Origin: an uncultured Saprospiraceae bacterium
Lineage (GTDB): Bacteria > Bacteroidota > Bacteroidia > Chitinophagales > Saprospiraceae
Length of the DNA stretch: 64,000 nucleotides
Direction of reading: 5' to 3'
Assembly: GCA_938045585.1 (NCBI GenBank)
Contig: CALIAU010000001.1
Location: forward strand, 62,001 to 126,000
The notes under the pieces are model-generated. The model was not told where the DNA came from and did no database searches. It was given only the letters and a program-made list of their open reading frames with translations. Shown in pieces: positions 9,848 to 18,143 of this stretch. The translations under genes were made by a program, and so were the position numbers. Within the stretch, counting starts at the first letter, position 1. Each line of letters starts with the position of its first letter.

Positions 9848-12167
9848 CAGAATTTCCATATCTTTTATTTTACTCATTGCTTTTTTTACTTGTGATGCGC
9901 AGACGTGCACATTCACAGTAGATGGTGTTGTCTATGATGAAGCTTCGCAGTCTCCTTTGTCCTATGTAAATATCTATGTCCAGGAAACACAGTCTGGAAC
10001 AACAACAGATGAAGAGGGTAATTTCATGCTTGAAAACATTTGCCCTGGCGAATATCACTTTATACTTTCACACATAGGCTGTGAAGGCAAAAAGTTTCAT
10101 ATTGACATCGATCAGGATACAACAATCCGTCTTGCCTTATCACATACACACACGACCCTGGGTACCTTTACTGTCGAGGGCAAGAAAGAAGATTTTAGTA
10201 AGCAGGGAAATGTTTCTGTTAACCGACTGACGATAGAAGATAATACAAATCTTAATATTTCCGGAATGCTTGAAAACGAATCAGGCATTCATTTATTGAA
10301 AAACGGGAATGGTATTTCTAAACCAGTTGTCCATGGACTATATGGGAATCGTCTTTTGATTCTGAATAATGGAATTGCACAGAGTGGACAACAGTGGGGA
10401 AATGACCATAGCCCAGAGATAGATCCTTTTTCTGCAGATAAAATAAGCGTATTAAAAGGAGCAAGTGCAATCGAGTATGGAGGAGGAAATCTAGGGAGTG
10501 TCATTCTTTCTGAGCCGAAAAAGATTGAACGCGAACCGCATCTCCATGGACAGGTAAATTATATTTTTGATACAAATGGAAGAGGACATACCATAAATGC
10601 ACGTCTTGAAAAATATTCCTCAACCATACCTTGGCGACTCAACGGAACACTCAAGAAATTTGGCGATAAAAGTTCAGTGGATTACTTCCTGAATAATACG
10701 GGATTAGAAGAAGCTAACCTTTCTTTGCAGTTAGAAAAGAGCTGGAATGAAAATTTATTTTTTGATTTTTATGCAAGTACTTTCAATACAAGCCTAGGTA
10801 TATTGCGTGGTTCGCATATAGGGAATCTCACTGATTTAGAGGCAGCAATAAATAGTGAAGTGCCATTTAATACAGAGGATAATTTTAGTTATGACTTAGA
10901 GGCACCTAAGCAAGATGTATCTCATCATTTTGCAAAAGCGAAAATTAAATACTTTCTAAAAGAAAATCAAACGTTTGAATTTGTATTGGCAGGTCAGTTG
11001 AATGATAGAAAAGAGTTTGACATCAGAAGGGGAGAACGATCAGAAATACCAGCACTCAGCTTGAGGCAGTATACTACACATCTGGATTTTAAATATGCAC
11101 ATTATATAAATGAAGATTGGGTATTTAAATTAGGAAGCCAAAATGTGCTTACAGATAATACGAATGATCCTGAGACGGGCATCCTGCCACTGATTCCTGA
11201 TTATCGTAGTTTGAGAAATGCTGTCTTTAGCACTGTTTCTGGACGTGTACATAAGACCGCATTACACTTTGGCTTACGCTATGATTATGAGTATCAAAAT
11301 GCTCTGACCATAAGCAGTACTCTGCCAAGAGAGATCATACAATTTGAGAACCGGTTTAACAATGTCAGTGCTTTAATTGCTATAAAAAATAAAATTACCA
11401 AGGCACATTCTATAAGTTGGAAACTGGGCTTTGCGACTCGGAACCCGGCAATAAACGAACTCTATAGTGCAGGCTTGCATCAGGGTGTGAGTGGGATAGA
11501 AGAAGGAAATATAAATCTTAATACAGAGAAGGCCTTAAAGAATACCTTGGAATATATATGGTTAGCAAGTTCAAAATTTAGTATTAATGCGCTTGCCTAC
11601 TTTCAACGATTTAATGGGTATATTTTTTTAGAACCGCAGGATGAATTCCGTTTGACGATACGCGGTGCATTTCCAGTGTTTATATATCAACAGACGGATG
11701 CAAATATTTACGGCATTGATCTGTCTTCACAATTTACGCTCAGTCCATCCTTGGTGGGAGTCTTAAAATATAGCTATCTAAAAGGGCAGGAAAGAGAGAA
11801 TGATACCCCGCTCGTTTTTATGCCACCAAATAGTTTATTTGGGAGTCTTACTTACCGCGTTCAAAGTAATATAAAACTGTCTGAAGGATTTAGGATGGAG
11901 GACTCTGAGATAGAGCTAACGAATAGATTTGTATTTGAGCAAACGAATATCCTTCCAGAGCAAGATTTTATTCCACCTCCAGATGCGTATAATCTGCTAG
12001 GATTAAAATTCTCTACTAACCTGATCTTACCTAAATATAAGCTTCGATTTTTTGTCAAGGCAGACAATCTGCTGAATGCTAAATATCGCGACTATCTCAA
12101 TCGTCAAAGATACTTTGCTGATGACCTAGGTAGGAGTCTAAGCATGGGAGTTAACCTTAAGTTTTAA
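9837..12167 (+). CDS. TonB-dependent outer-membrane receptor, probably for zinc
   Basis: I place the start at the ATG at 9837, giving a signal peptide (MWYSRISISFILLIAFFTCDAQ) and 776 residues; the ORF-track start at 9747 is an out-of-frame extension into the lipoprotein gene. Domains: carboxypeptidase-like regulatory domain (VDGVVYDEASQSPLSYVNIY), a His-containing linker (SHTHTTLGTF), plug (GISKPVVHGLYGNRLLILNN, then GQQWGNDHSPEIDPFSAD) and a C-terminal beta-barrel ending MGVNLKF. The plug resembles ZnuD-like and related metal receptors rather than siderophore receptors. With the lipoprotein and upstream palindrome it forms a compact regulated uptake unit. Zinc specificity is inferred. Confidence 0.85.
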   Translation: MWYSRISISFILLIAFFTCDAQTCTFTVDGVVYDEASQSPLSYVNIYVQETQSGTTTDEEGNFMLENICPGEYHFILSHIGCEGKKFHIDIDQDTTIRLALSHTHTTLGTFTVEGKKEDFSKQGNVSVNRLTIEDNTNLNISGMLENESGIHLLKNGNGISKPVVHGLYGNRLLILNNGIAQSGQQWGNDHSPEIDPFSADKISVLKGASAIEYGGGNLGSVILSEPKKIEREPHLHGQVNYIFDTNGRGHTINARLEKYSSTIPWRLNGTLKKFGDKSSVDYFLNNTGLEEANLSLQLEKSWNENLFFDFYASTFNTSLGILRGSHIGNLTDLEAAINSEVPFNTEDNFSYDLEAPKQDVSHHFAKAKIKYFLKENQTFEFVLAGQLNDRKEFDIRRGERSEIPALSLRQYTTHLDFKYAHYINEDWVFKLGSQNVLTDNTNDPETGILPLIPDYRSLRNAVFSTVSGRVHKTALHFGLRYDYEYQNALTISSTLPREIIQFENRFNNVSALIAIKNKITKAHSISWKLGFATRNPAINELYSAGLHQGVSGIEEGNINLNTEKALKNTLEYIWLASSKFSINALAYFQRFNGYIFLEPQDEFRLTIRGAFPVFIYQQTDANIYGIDLSSQFTLSPSLVGVLKYSYLKGQERENDTPLVFMPPNSLFGSLTYRVQSNIKLSEGFRMEDSEIELTNRFVFEQTNILPEQDFIPPPDAYNLLGLKFSTNLILPKYKLRFFVKADNLLNAKYRDYLNRQRYFADDLGRSLSMGVNLKF

Positions 12168-12226
12168 TGAGCTGTTTTTCTTGCTGTGCTATTACCATGA
12201 AGGTATGATTAGCTCCCGCGAGAAGG

Positions 12227-12254
12227 ACCTGCCTGCGTGCACAAGCAGGCAGGT
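12227..12254. repeat. Palindromic repeat, 10-bp arms (copy 1)
   Basis: ACCTGCCTGC and GCAGGCAGGT are exact reverse complements around an 8-base loop. The same CCTGCCTGC / GCAGGCAGG arms recur at 43638-43699, and a degenerate version occurs near 59229, which suggests a dispersed intergenic repeat family. Confidence 0.75.
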
Positions 12255-12322
12255 AGGAATGATTCTGTAAGAAGTCCGAAGGACCGTCTAGCCCATAGGA
12301 CTGAAGTCATGGATAGCCTGGT

Positions 12323-12347
12323 GCAGTCTGCCTGTAAGGCAGACTGC
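12323..12347. repeat. Perfect 11-bp stem hairpin
   Basis: GCAGTCTGCCT, loop GTA, AGGCAGACTGC. There is no T-run on either side, so a terminator role is weak; it belongs with the GC-rich repeat block. Termination of the upstream receptor gene is not excluded. Confidence 0.7.
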
Positions 12348-12391
12348 GCTCGCCCAAATTATACTTTAAGTAGCCTTAGCATATCAAAAAC

Positions 12392-12422
12392 TTTGGATAT
12401 TAAAATTAATCCGATATATTTG
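12392..12422 (+). promoter_or_regulatory. hppD promoter
   Basis: TTTG at 12392-12395, 19 bases of spacer, then TATATTTG at 12415-12422. This is an exact match to the Bacteroidota sigma-ABfr consensus TTTG-N19-TAnnTTTG and is the clearest promoter in the window. Transcription should begin near 12428-12430, about 32 bases before the hppD ATG. Confidence 0.8.
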
Positions 12423-12441
12423 TCAAGACAACTATTGTCAA
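12420..12441. promoter_or_regulatory. Operator-like TTGTC/GACAA triple repeat at the hppD start site
   Basis: TTGTC-AA-GACAA-CTA-TTGTC: three alternating half-sites form two overlapping dyads (5-2-5 and 5-3-5). They cover the end of the -7 element and the expected transcription start, where a bound repressor would block RNA polymerase. The MarR-family gene downstream in the same operon is the obvious candidate. Confidence 0.6.
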
Positions 12442-12461
12442 TGCAACTAAAACATTAAGCA

Positions 12462-13586
12462 ATGAACTATATGACAAATCCAGCTCCTGAAGTGAGCAAC
12501 GATATCATGCCTATAAACGGAACAGACTATATTGAATTATATGTAAGTAATTCTAAGCAAGCGGCATATTACTATAAGGCGGCCTTTGGTTTTCATTCAG
12601 TTGCATATTCTGGATTGGAAACTGGGAATCAAGAAAGTGAATCGTATGTTGTAGGCCAGGACAAGATTAGGCTTGTATTTACTTCTCCCTTGCATAGTAA
12701 TTCAATCGTTGGAAAACATATAGACAAACATGGAGACGGTGTTAAGGTAAATGCACTTTGGGTAGACGATGCTACACAGGCTTACGAAGATGCAATCAGC
12801 CGAGGAGCAAAACATTACATGGCACCTACAGTAGAAAAAGATGAGCATGGACAGATTGTGCGCTCTGGAATTTACACCTATGGAGAAGTGGTGCATGTCT
12901 TTGTGGAACGAAAGGATTATACAGGCGTGTTTATGCCGGGATACAGAAAATGGGAGCCACGTTTTGAAGCGGAGCCTACAGGTCTAAAGTACGTAGATCA
13001 CATGGTAGGAAATGTAGAATTGGGAAATATGAATAAGTGGGTTAAGTTCTATGAGGATGTAATGGGCTTCAAGCAGATTCTTTCTTTTGATGATAAAGAT
13101 ATTTCAACAGAGTATACTGCCTTGATGAGTAAGGTGATGAGTAATGGCAACGGAAAAATAAAATTTCCAATTAATGAGCCAGCAGAAGGAAAAAAGAAAT
13201 CTCAGGTAGACGAGTATCTTGAATTTTATGAAGGCGAAGGTGTGCAACATGTTGCTATGGCAACGGATAATATTATAGCAACAGTGACTGCTCTCAGAGC
13301 GCGCGGTGTAGAATTTTTGGATATACCGGAGACCTACTATGAAGCCTTATTGGATAGAGTAGGAGAAATTGATGAGGATCTTGCGCCCCTAAAAGACTTA
13401 GGTATTCTTGTAGACCGAGATGAAGATGGTTACCTACTACAGATTTTTACAAAGACCGTTAATCCGCGTCCTACTATGTTTTTTGAAATCATACAAAGAA
13501 AGGGTGCTAACTCCTTTGGGAAAGGAAATTTTAAGGCGCTATTTGAAGCGATAGAAAGAGAGCAAGAATTAAGAGGTACCTTGTAG
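12462..13586 (+). CDS. hppD: 4-Hydroxyphenylpyruvate dioxygenase
   Basis: 374 residues, normal length for a bacterial HPPD. It shows two vicinal-oxygen-chelate halves. The catalytic C-terminal half carries the expected iron-ligand regions: YVDHMVGNVE (first His), EGVQHVAMATDNI (second His) and PTMFFEIIQRKG (Glu), as well as the family signature DEDGYLLQIFTK. It converts 4-hydroxyphenylpyruvate, from tyrosine transamination, to homogentisate with O2 and release of CO2. Expression should start at the promoter just upstream. A MarR regulator gene follows 12 bases after the stop, and hmgA and fahA for the next steps lie on the opposite strand. Confidence 0.96.
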   Translation: MNYMTNPAPEVSNDIMPINGTDYIELYVSNSKQAAYYYKAAFGFHSVAYSGLETGNQESESYVVGQDKIRLVFTSPLHSNSIVGKHIDKHGDGVKVNALWVDDATQAYEDAISRGAKHYMAPTVEKDEHGQIVRSGIYTYGEVVHVFVERKDYTGVFMPGYRKWEPRFEAEPTGLKYVDHMVGNVELGNMNKWVKFYEDVMGFKQILSFDDKDISTEYTALMSKVMSNGNGKIKFPINEPAEGKKKSQVDEYLEFYEGEGVQHVAMATDNIIATVTALRARGVEFLDIPETYYEALLDRVGEIDEDLAPLKDLGILVDRDEDGYLLQIFTKTVNPRPTMFFEIIQRKGANSFGKGNFKALFEAIEREQELRGTL

Positions 13587-13598
13587 TCAGTTACATTC

Positions 13599-14051
13599 AT
13601 GACATCAAAAGAATCGAATAAGACGTCTAGGCGTGTTGGGTTTTTATTAGAGAGCACAACACGTGTGGTTAAATTAAGTTTTACGAAGGCGTTTAAAAAC
13701 TTAGGGATAGATATTACACCTGAACAGTGGGTGATTCTAGATACACTCTATCAACGCGGGGAGTTGTCACAAAATGCGCTTGCAGAAGCAGCGTATAAAA
13801 ATGCACCAACTATTTCTAGAATTATTGATAAGCTAGAGCAAAAGAATTTTGTCGCACGCTCTGAAGATGCTGAAGATCGCCGGAGAACGACTATCCGTAT
13901 TACCAAGCAGGGCATAAAAACGGCAACACTTTGTTATCCTGAAGTGTACAAATTGAGAGCACTTTCATGGGAAGGTTTGTCTGACAAAGATTATAAAACC
14001 TTACAAAGGATATTGGAAAAGGTGTTTAATAATAGTGAAACGTATTTGTGA
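13599..14051 (+). CDS. MarR-family transcriptional regulator of the hppD operon
   Basis: 150 residues. The winged-helix core is clear: ITPEQWVILDTLYQRGELSQNALAEAAYKNAPTISRIIDKLEQKNFVARS, then the wing residues EDAEDRRRTTIRITKQG. It is 12 bases downstream of hppD and so cotranscribed. Many members bind palindromes at their own promoter and release them on binding an aromatic ligand; the overlapping TTGTC/GACAA dyads at 12420-12441 are the likely target. A homogentisate- or hydroxyphenylpyruvate-type inducer is inference only. Confidence 0.9.
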   Translation: MTSKESNKTSRRVGFLLESTTRVVKLSFTKAFKNLGIDITPEQWVILDTLYQRGELSQNALAEAAYKNAPTISRIIDKLEQKNFVARSEDAEDRRRTTIRITKQGIKTATLCYPEVYKLRALSWEGLSDKDYKTLQRILEKVFNNSETYL

Positions 14052-14094
14052 TTATTTTTTATCTAACTAGTTGATATAAAGTCTCTCAGTTTTT

Positions 14095-14988
14095 TTATTT
14101 CTTCTCAATACCCATCAATATACACATAGCTGTATGGCTATCTCCATTCAGTAAATAGGCCTGTGCTAGAAGTTCTAAGGAGGTAGATGTATTTTCTGAT
14201 TCTTGATCGAGTAGATCAGCTAATTCTGACTGTACTTTTGAAATTTCATCCTGTGTAGGGAGCGCTTCCATGTTGCCTAGCATGCCCAAGTTATTTCCAG
14301 TAAGGATATCGCTGTTTTTTATGTGATCGGGAAGATTATCAATGCCAATTCCGAGAGTACTCAATGGTTTTTCCACTTCAAAAAGGGCATCACCAGAAGC
14401 CCTACAATACCAATTGCCTCCTAGGCGTCCTACTAAATCCAAAGTGACCGTATCTAATCTATTCTCCTCTGTGAGGTAGTCTGGATGAATATGCATTTTT
14501 AAAACCTCTGAAATAACCATATTGCCCGCTCCCCCCTCTGTGCCTAATTCTATCACTTGTCGCACCTTGCATTCAAATGCTACAGGAGATTCAGCGACCC
14601 TTGGAGGACTTACCAGATCAGAAGAGATTTCCGTAAAGCCAGCTTTGATAAATTCATTTACACCCTTAGCGTAAGCGGTACTTGCTAAGGACATTTGTTG
14701 CACCATAGGAAAGTTCACCACGTTTATGACGACTTCTGCATGTTCTTTTACATTATGATAGGTGTGTTTTTGGGATCCATCACGTGCACTCACTGCTGGA
14801 GAAAAAACCAAAATGGGAGGATTAGTACTAAATGCATTGAAGAAACTATAGGGGGCTAAATTGACTTGACCATCCTTATCTACAGTACTTGCAAAGGCGA
14901 TAGGCCTAGGTCCAATGGCAGTGAGTAGATAGGAGAAACGCTCTCTTTGCGAAATCGAATTTAAATCAATACTTAGGTATTCTTTCAT
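14095..14988 (-). CDS. Flavin reductase-family FMN-binding protein in the homogentisate operon
   Basis: 297 residues. The N-terminal ~205 residues are a flavin-reductase-like split barrel (YLLTAIGPRPIAFASTVDKDGQVNLAPYSFFNAFSTNPPILVFSPA), related to flavoredoxin. A ~90-residue C-terminal extension (ALPTQDEISKVQSELADLL onward) is helical and rarer. It begins 15 bases after the fahA stop, so it is the third gene of hmgA-fahA-flavin reductase. Its reaction in tyrosine breakdown is not known to me; its fixed place with hmgA and fahA points to a pathway role. Confidence 0.85.
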   Translation of the reverse strand: MKEYLSIDLNSISQRERFSYLLTAIGPRPIAFASTVDKDGQVNLAPYSFFNAFSTNPPILVFSPAVSARDGSQKHTYHNVKEHAEVVINVVNFPMVQQMSLASTAYAKGVNEFIKAGFTEISSDLVSPPRVAESPVAFECKVRQVIELGTEGGAGNMVISEVLKMHIHPDYLTEENRLDTVTLDLVGRLGGNWYCRASGDALFEVEKPLSTLGIGIDNLPDHIKNSDILTGNNLGMLGNMEALPTQDEISKVQSELADLLDQESENTSTSLELLAQAYLLNGDSHTAMCILMGIEKK

Positions 14989-15003
14989 AATGTAGTTTCA
15001 AAA

Positions 15004-16236
15004 TTATTTTGCTGCTAAGACCTGAGCGCGCACCTCGCCAAAACCCACGCGTATTCCATCTTTTTCACAATGGCCGCGCATGACTATTGTGTCGTTATCT
15101 TTAATAAATTTGCGTTCAGCTCCATCTCGTAAAGGAATTGTTTTTTTACCCGCATAACTCATCTCTAACATAGAGCCAAAGGATCGTTCATCTTTCCCAC
15201 TGATAGTACCTGAAGCCATCATATCACCTACATGGACATTGCAACCGTTAACCGTGTGGTGAGCAAGTTGCTGTGCCATATTCCAATACATGTATTTAAA
15301 GTTTGACTCACTAATTACTGTTTCTGATCCATTTTCTGGCGTTAGGGAAACCTCTAGCTTTAAATCAATGTTGCGGACTCCCTGATACTTTAGATAATCT
15401 AATACTTCCGGTTCTTGCTTAGGACCTGGAACCCTAAACCTATCGAGGGCTTCTAGTGTGACTACCCAGGGTGAGATCGAACTGGCAAAACTTTTCCCGA
15501 GGAAGGGACCTAGCGGGACATATTCCCACTTTTGAATGTCTCGCGCACTCCAATCATTGAATAGAACCAAACCAAAAATATGTTCTTCTGCTGCTTCCGT
15601 ACTAATAGAATCGGATAGCTGCGTTTCTTTCCCTATAATAAAGCCCACCTCTAATTCAAAATCCAATAATTTACAAGGCCCAAAAACAGGTGGACCATCT
15701 GCTGGCTTCATCTGTCCCTTCGGTCTATGAATATTTACACCAGACTCTACAATAGAACTTGCTCTTCCATGATAACCCACAGGAAGATGTCTCCAGTTCG
15801 GTAGCAGAGCATTTTCAGGATCTCTAAAGAGCTTCCCTAAGTTCGTAGCATGTTCTATACTGCTATAAAAATCTGTATAGTCTGTTACCTTCACAGGCAT
15901 GTGCACCTGCACCTCAGCTTCGTCTAGAAATACTTGTGGATTATGTTTTAAGATACTTTGATCATCCGTAAGCATTTCTTGAATCTTCTTTCTTACAGCC
16001 TTTGTTTTTTCCTTGCCTTCTGCAATGAAATCATTCAAGAAGTCTGCATTAAAGACATCAGGAAGTACACCTAAAGATGAAAATACATCTAACTTGGCAA
16101 GCGCATACAGATCAATTATGGAATCGCCTATACGCGTTGCTACACGCTTAGAAAGACTTGCAGATGAAATAATACCAAATGGAATATTGTGGATACTAAA
16201 ATCTGATGTGGGATCTAATTTAAACCAACTCTTCAT
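15004..16236 (-). CDS. fahA: Fumarylacetoacetase
   Basis: 410 residues, full length. It has the N-terminal SH3-like domain (DFSIHNIPFGIIS) and the FAH catalytic domain with YTDFYSSIEHATNLG, LPVGYHGRASSIVESG, DFELEVGFIIG (metal-binding acidic residues) and FNDWSARDIQKWEYVPLGPFLGKSF. It hydrolyses fumarylacetoacetate to fumarate and acetoacetate, the last step of tyrosine degradation. It follows hmgA by 19 bases and precedes the flavin reductase-family gene, on one minus-strand transcript. No maleylacetoacetate isomerase gene is present nearby. Confidence 0.97.
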   Translation of the reverse strand: MKSWFKLDPTSDFSIHNIPFGIISSASLSKRVATRIGDSIIDLYALAKLDVFSSLGVLPDVFNADFLNDFIAEGKEKTKAVRKKIQEMLTDDQSILKHNPQVFLDEAEVQVHMPVKVTDYTDFYSSIEHATNLGKLFRDPENALLPNWRHLPVGYHGRASSIVESGVNIHRPKGQMKPADGPPVFGPCKLLDFELEVGFIIGKETQLSDSISTEAAEEHIFGLVLFNDWSARDIQKWEYVPLGPFLGKSFASSISPWVVTLEALDRFRVPGPKQEPEVLDYLKYQGVRNIDLKLEVSLTPENGSETVISESNFKYMYWNMAQQLAHHTVNGCNVHVGDMMASGTISGKDERSFGSMLEMSYAGKKTIPLRDGAERKFIKDNDTIVMRGHCEKDGIRVGFGEVRAQVLAAK

Positions 16237-16255
16237 TTTCTTTTGTTCATGTTAA

Positions 16256-17422
16256 TTAATGTGCGCCCTCTAACCAAGACTGATAATATTTACCATCATC
16301 GATGGCAAGAGCCGCCTCAGTTATCATTAGAGGCTTAAATGTATCTATCATCACAGCCAGTTCTTCCGTTTGCTTTTGTCCTATGCTACGTTCATAAGCA
16401 CCTGGGTGCGGGCCGTGTGGAATACCTCCTGGATGCAAAGTCATATAGCCTGGCCCTATGTCGTTTCTACTCATAAAATCACCATCGACATAATACAACA
16501 ATTCGTCTGAATCGATATTACTATGGTTATAAGGAGCTGGTATCGCATTGGGGTGATAATCATACAGTCGAGGGCAAAAAGAACAAATCACGAAGGCCTT
16601 TGTTTCGAAGGTTTGATGAACAGGCGGTGGCTGATGAACTCTTCCTGTAATAGGCTCAAAATTATGAATAGAAAAACCATACGGAAAGTTATATCCATCC
16701 CAGCCCACTACATCAAAAGGATGCGACTTGTACACAAGCGAGTGTAGATGCCCTTGCTTTTTAATTTTCATCAAAAACGAACCCGTTTCGTCATGTGTTT
16801 CAAGTTCGTATGGAAGTTTGTAATCTCTTTCACAATAAGGTGAATGTTCAAGCAATTGCCCAAAATAATTTCGGTAACGCTTGGGAGAATAGATAGGGTG
16901 GAAAGATTCAGCATAAAGAATCCTATTCTCTTCTGTGTCAAATTCAATTTGATAAATCATCCCTCGGGGAATAATAAGGTAGTCCCCATATTCAAAGTCT
17001 ATATTTCCTAGTAGAGTCCTGAGTTTTCCCGATCCTTTGTGGATAAAAAGCATTTCGTCCGCATCTGCATTTTTATAGAAGTACTCTGTCAGCGACTTTC
17101 TAGGTGCTGCAACTCCAATGTGTACGTCATTATTAGCCAACATAGTTTTGCGACTCTCTAAATAATCATCTTCTGCTGCGATATTGTATCCAAGAAGTTT
17201 TCTTGCCTTCATGTTTTTTGAAACAGATATTTTTGGAGATACATCTATAGATTCTCCTATTTCACTTACCATGGTGGGACGATGGTTGTGATACATGAGA
17301 GAGGACATACCATCAAAGCCTATGGTTCCGAATAGCTGTTCATAATATAAATTACCGTCTGGTTTCCTAAAGGTAGTGTGGCGTTTTGGAGGAACTTTCC
17401 CGAGTCTGTGATATAAAGGCAT
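16256..17422 (-). CDS. hmgA: Homogentisate 1,2-dioxygenase
   Basis: 388 residues with a cupin core. Recognisable parts are MPLYHRLGKVPPKRHTTFRK at the N-terminus, HQPPPVHQTFETKAFVIC (iron-ligand region), SNIDSDELLYYVDGDF and LHPGGIPHGPHPGAYERS near the C-terminus. It opens the ring of homogentisate to maleylacetoacetate using iron and O2. It is the first gene of hmgA-fahA-flavin reductase and is divergent from a tetR gene. Two copies of an 18-bp palindrome lie in the shared control region. Confidence 0.96.
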   Translation of the reverse strand: MPLYHRLGKVPPKRHTTFRKPDGNLYYEQLFGTIGFDGMSSLMYHNHRPTMVSEIGESIDVSPKISVSKNMKARKLLGYNIAAEDDYLESRKTMLANNDVHIGVAAPRKSLTEYFYKNADADEMLFIHKGSGKLRTLLGNIDFEYGDYLIIPRGMIYQIEFDTEENRILYAESFHPIYSPKRYRNYFGQLLEHSPYCERDYKLPYELETHDETGSFLMKIKKQGHLHSLVYKSHPFDVVGWDGYNFPYGFSIHNFEPITGRVHQPPPVHQTFETKAFVICSFCPRLYDYHPNAIPAPYNHSNIDSDELLYYVDGDFMSRNDIGPGYMTLHPGGIPHGPHPGAYERSIGQKQTEELAVMIDTFKPLMITEAALAIDDGKYYQSWLEGAH

Positions 17423-17449
17423 AGTCCAATTATTTTGTTGTGTCTAATA

Positions 17450-17467
17450 TACTAACAATTGTTAGTA
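17450..17467. promoter_or_regulatory. TetR operator, copy 1 (hmgA side)
   Basis: TACTAACAATTGTTAGTA is a perfect 18-bp palindrome, 28 bases upstream of the hmgA ATG. A near-identical copy lies 59 bases further on toward tetR. Paired dyads in a divergent tetR/target intergenic region are classic for TetR autoregulation. Confidence 0.8.
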
Positions 17468-17525
17468 AACTCTAAGTTATATTCGTATAATTGAGTAGAA
17501 CACCTAATATTTATAGGTAAATAGA

Positions 17526-17543
17526 TACTAACAACTGTTAGTA
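17526..17543. promoter_or_regulatory. TetR operator, copy 2 (tetR side)
   Basis: TACTAACAACTGTTAGTA differs from copy 1 at one central base. It ends 17 bases before the tetR ATG, where binding would repress tetR itself. Confidence 0.8.
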
Positions 17544-17560
17544 TTGATATTGATTTTAGT

Positions 17561-18136
17561 ATGAATAGAAAAATCTCAGAAGCTGATATTTATAGATCTA
17601 CGCTCAAGGGTATTTACCATCAGGGCTATAAGTCTACTACCATGCGTGCCATCGCAGCAGATATCGGGATAGAAGCTGCCACTATTTATAATTATGTCGA
17701 TAGTAAAGAACAACTACTAGAAACCCTGCTGTTTGAAATTGCTGATAAGTTTCTTGAAGGCGTGATACACATAGATGAATCTTCATATGCACCTTTGGAT
17801 AAAATCAAACAATTTGTCGCGCTGAATATAAACTTAAGTAGAAGCTATCCATACCAGGTTTCGTTATTAGTAAACGAATGGCGTCATTTAAAATCAAATA
17901 AGCAAGAAAAGTTTCTTGCGCATAGAAAAGCCTATGAAGACATTGTAGCTAAGATAATTCAAGAAGCTATTGATTGTGGTGATTTACGAGATGTGCATGT
18001 AGATATATTGAAGAATACAATCTTGTCTGCCGTACGTTGGCTCTTTTCTTGGCTGCCTGAAAACAAAGAGAAAATAAATCCAGTAGAAATGGAGAAACAC
18101 ATTTTGGAATTAATTTTAAACGGAATATCAAAATAA
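17561..18136 (+). CDS. TetR/AcrR-family regulator divergent from hmgA
   Basis: 191 residues. The N-terminal helix-turn-helix (GYKSTTMRAIAADIGIEAATIYNYVDSKEQLLETLL) is typical of TetR; the rest is a helical ligand-binding domain. It is divergent from hmgA-fahA with two copies of an 18-bp palindrome between them. I infer that it controls the homogentisate operon and itself; the effector could be a pathway intermediate or an acyl-CoA. A DUF4286 gene starts 7 bases after its stop. Confidence 0.9.
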   Translation: MNRKISEADIYRSTLKGIYHQGYKSTTMRAIAADIGIEAATIYNYVDSKEQLLETLLFEIADKFLEGVIHIDESSYAPLDKIKQFVALNINLSRSYPYQVSLLVNEWRHLKSNKQEKFLAHRKAYEDIVAKIIQEAIDCGDLRDVHVDILKNTILSAVRWLFSWLPENKEKINPVEMEKHILELILNGISK

Positions 18137-18143
18137 AATAAAT

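Larger units (their letters stand above)
12168..12391. other. Intergenic region with GC-rich palindromes
   Basis: No convincing gene. The stretch holds two perfect hairpins (12227-12254 and 12323-12347) and GC-rich spacer sequence unlike the AT-rich surroundings. The 73-residue ORF 12237-12458 simply runs through the palindromes and the hppD promoter, and is not coding. Confidence 0.75.

Noticed and set aside
12237-12458. 73-residue ORF in the hppD upstream region
   Set aside because: It runs through two palindromes and the consensus promoter and has no protein-like pattern.
14095-18136. Tyrosine cluster as a biosynthetic (pyomelanin) island
   Set aside because: HmgA and FahA are both complete, so homogentisate should be consumed rather than accumulated; this is an ordinary catabolic cluster with unusual regulation.
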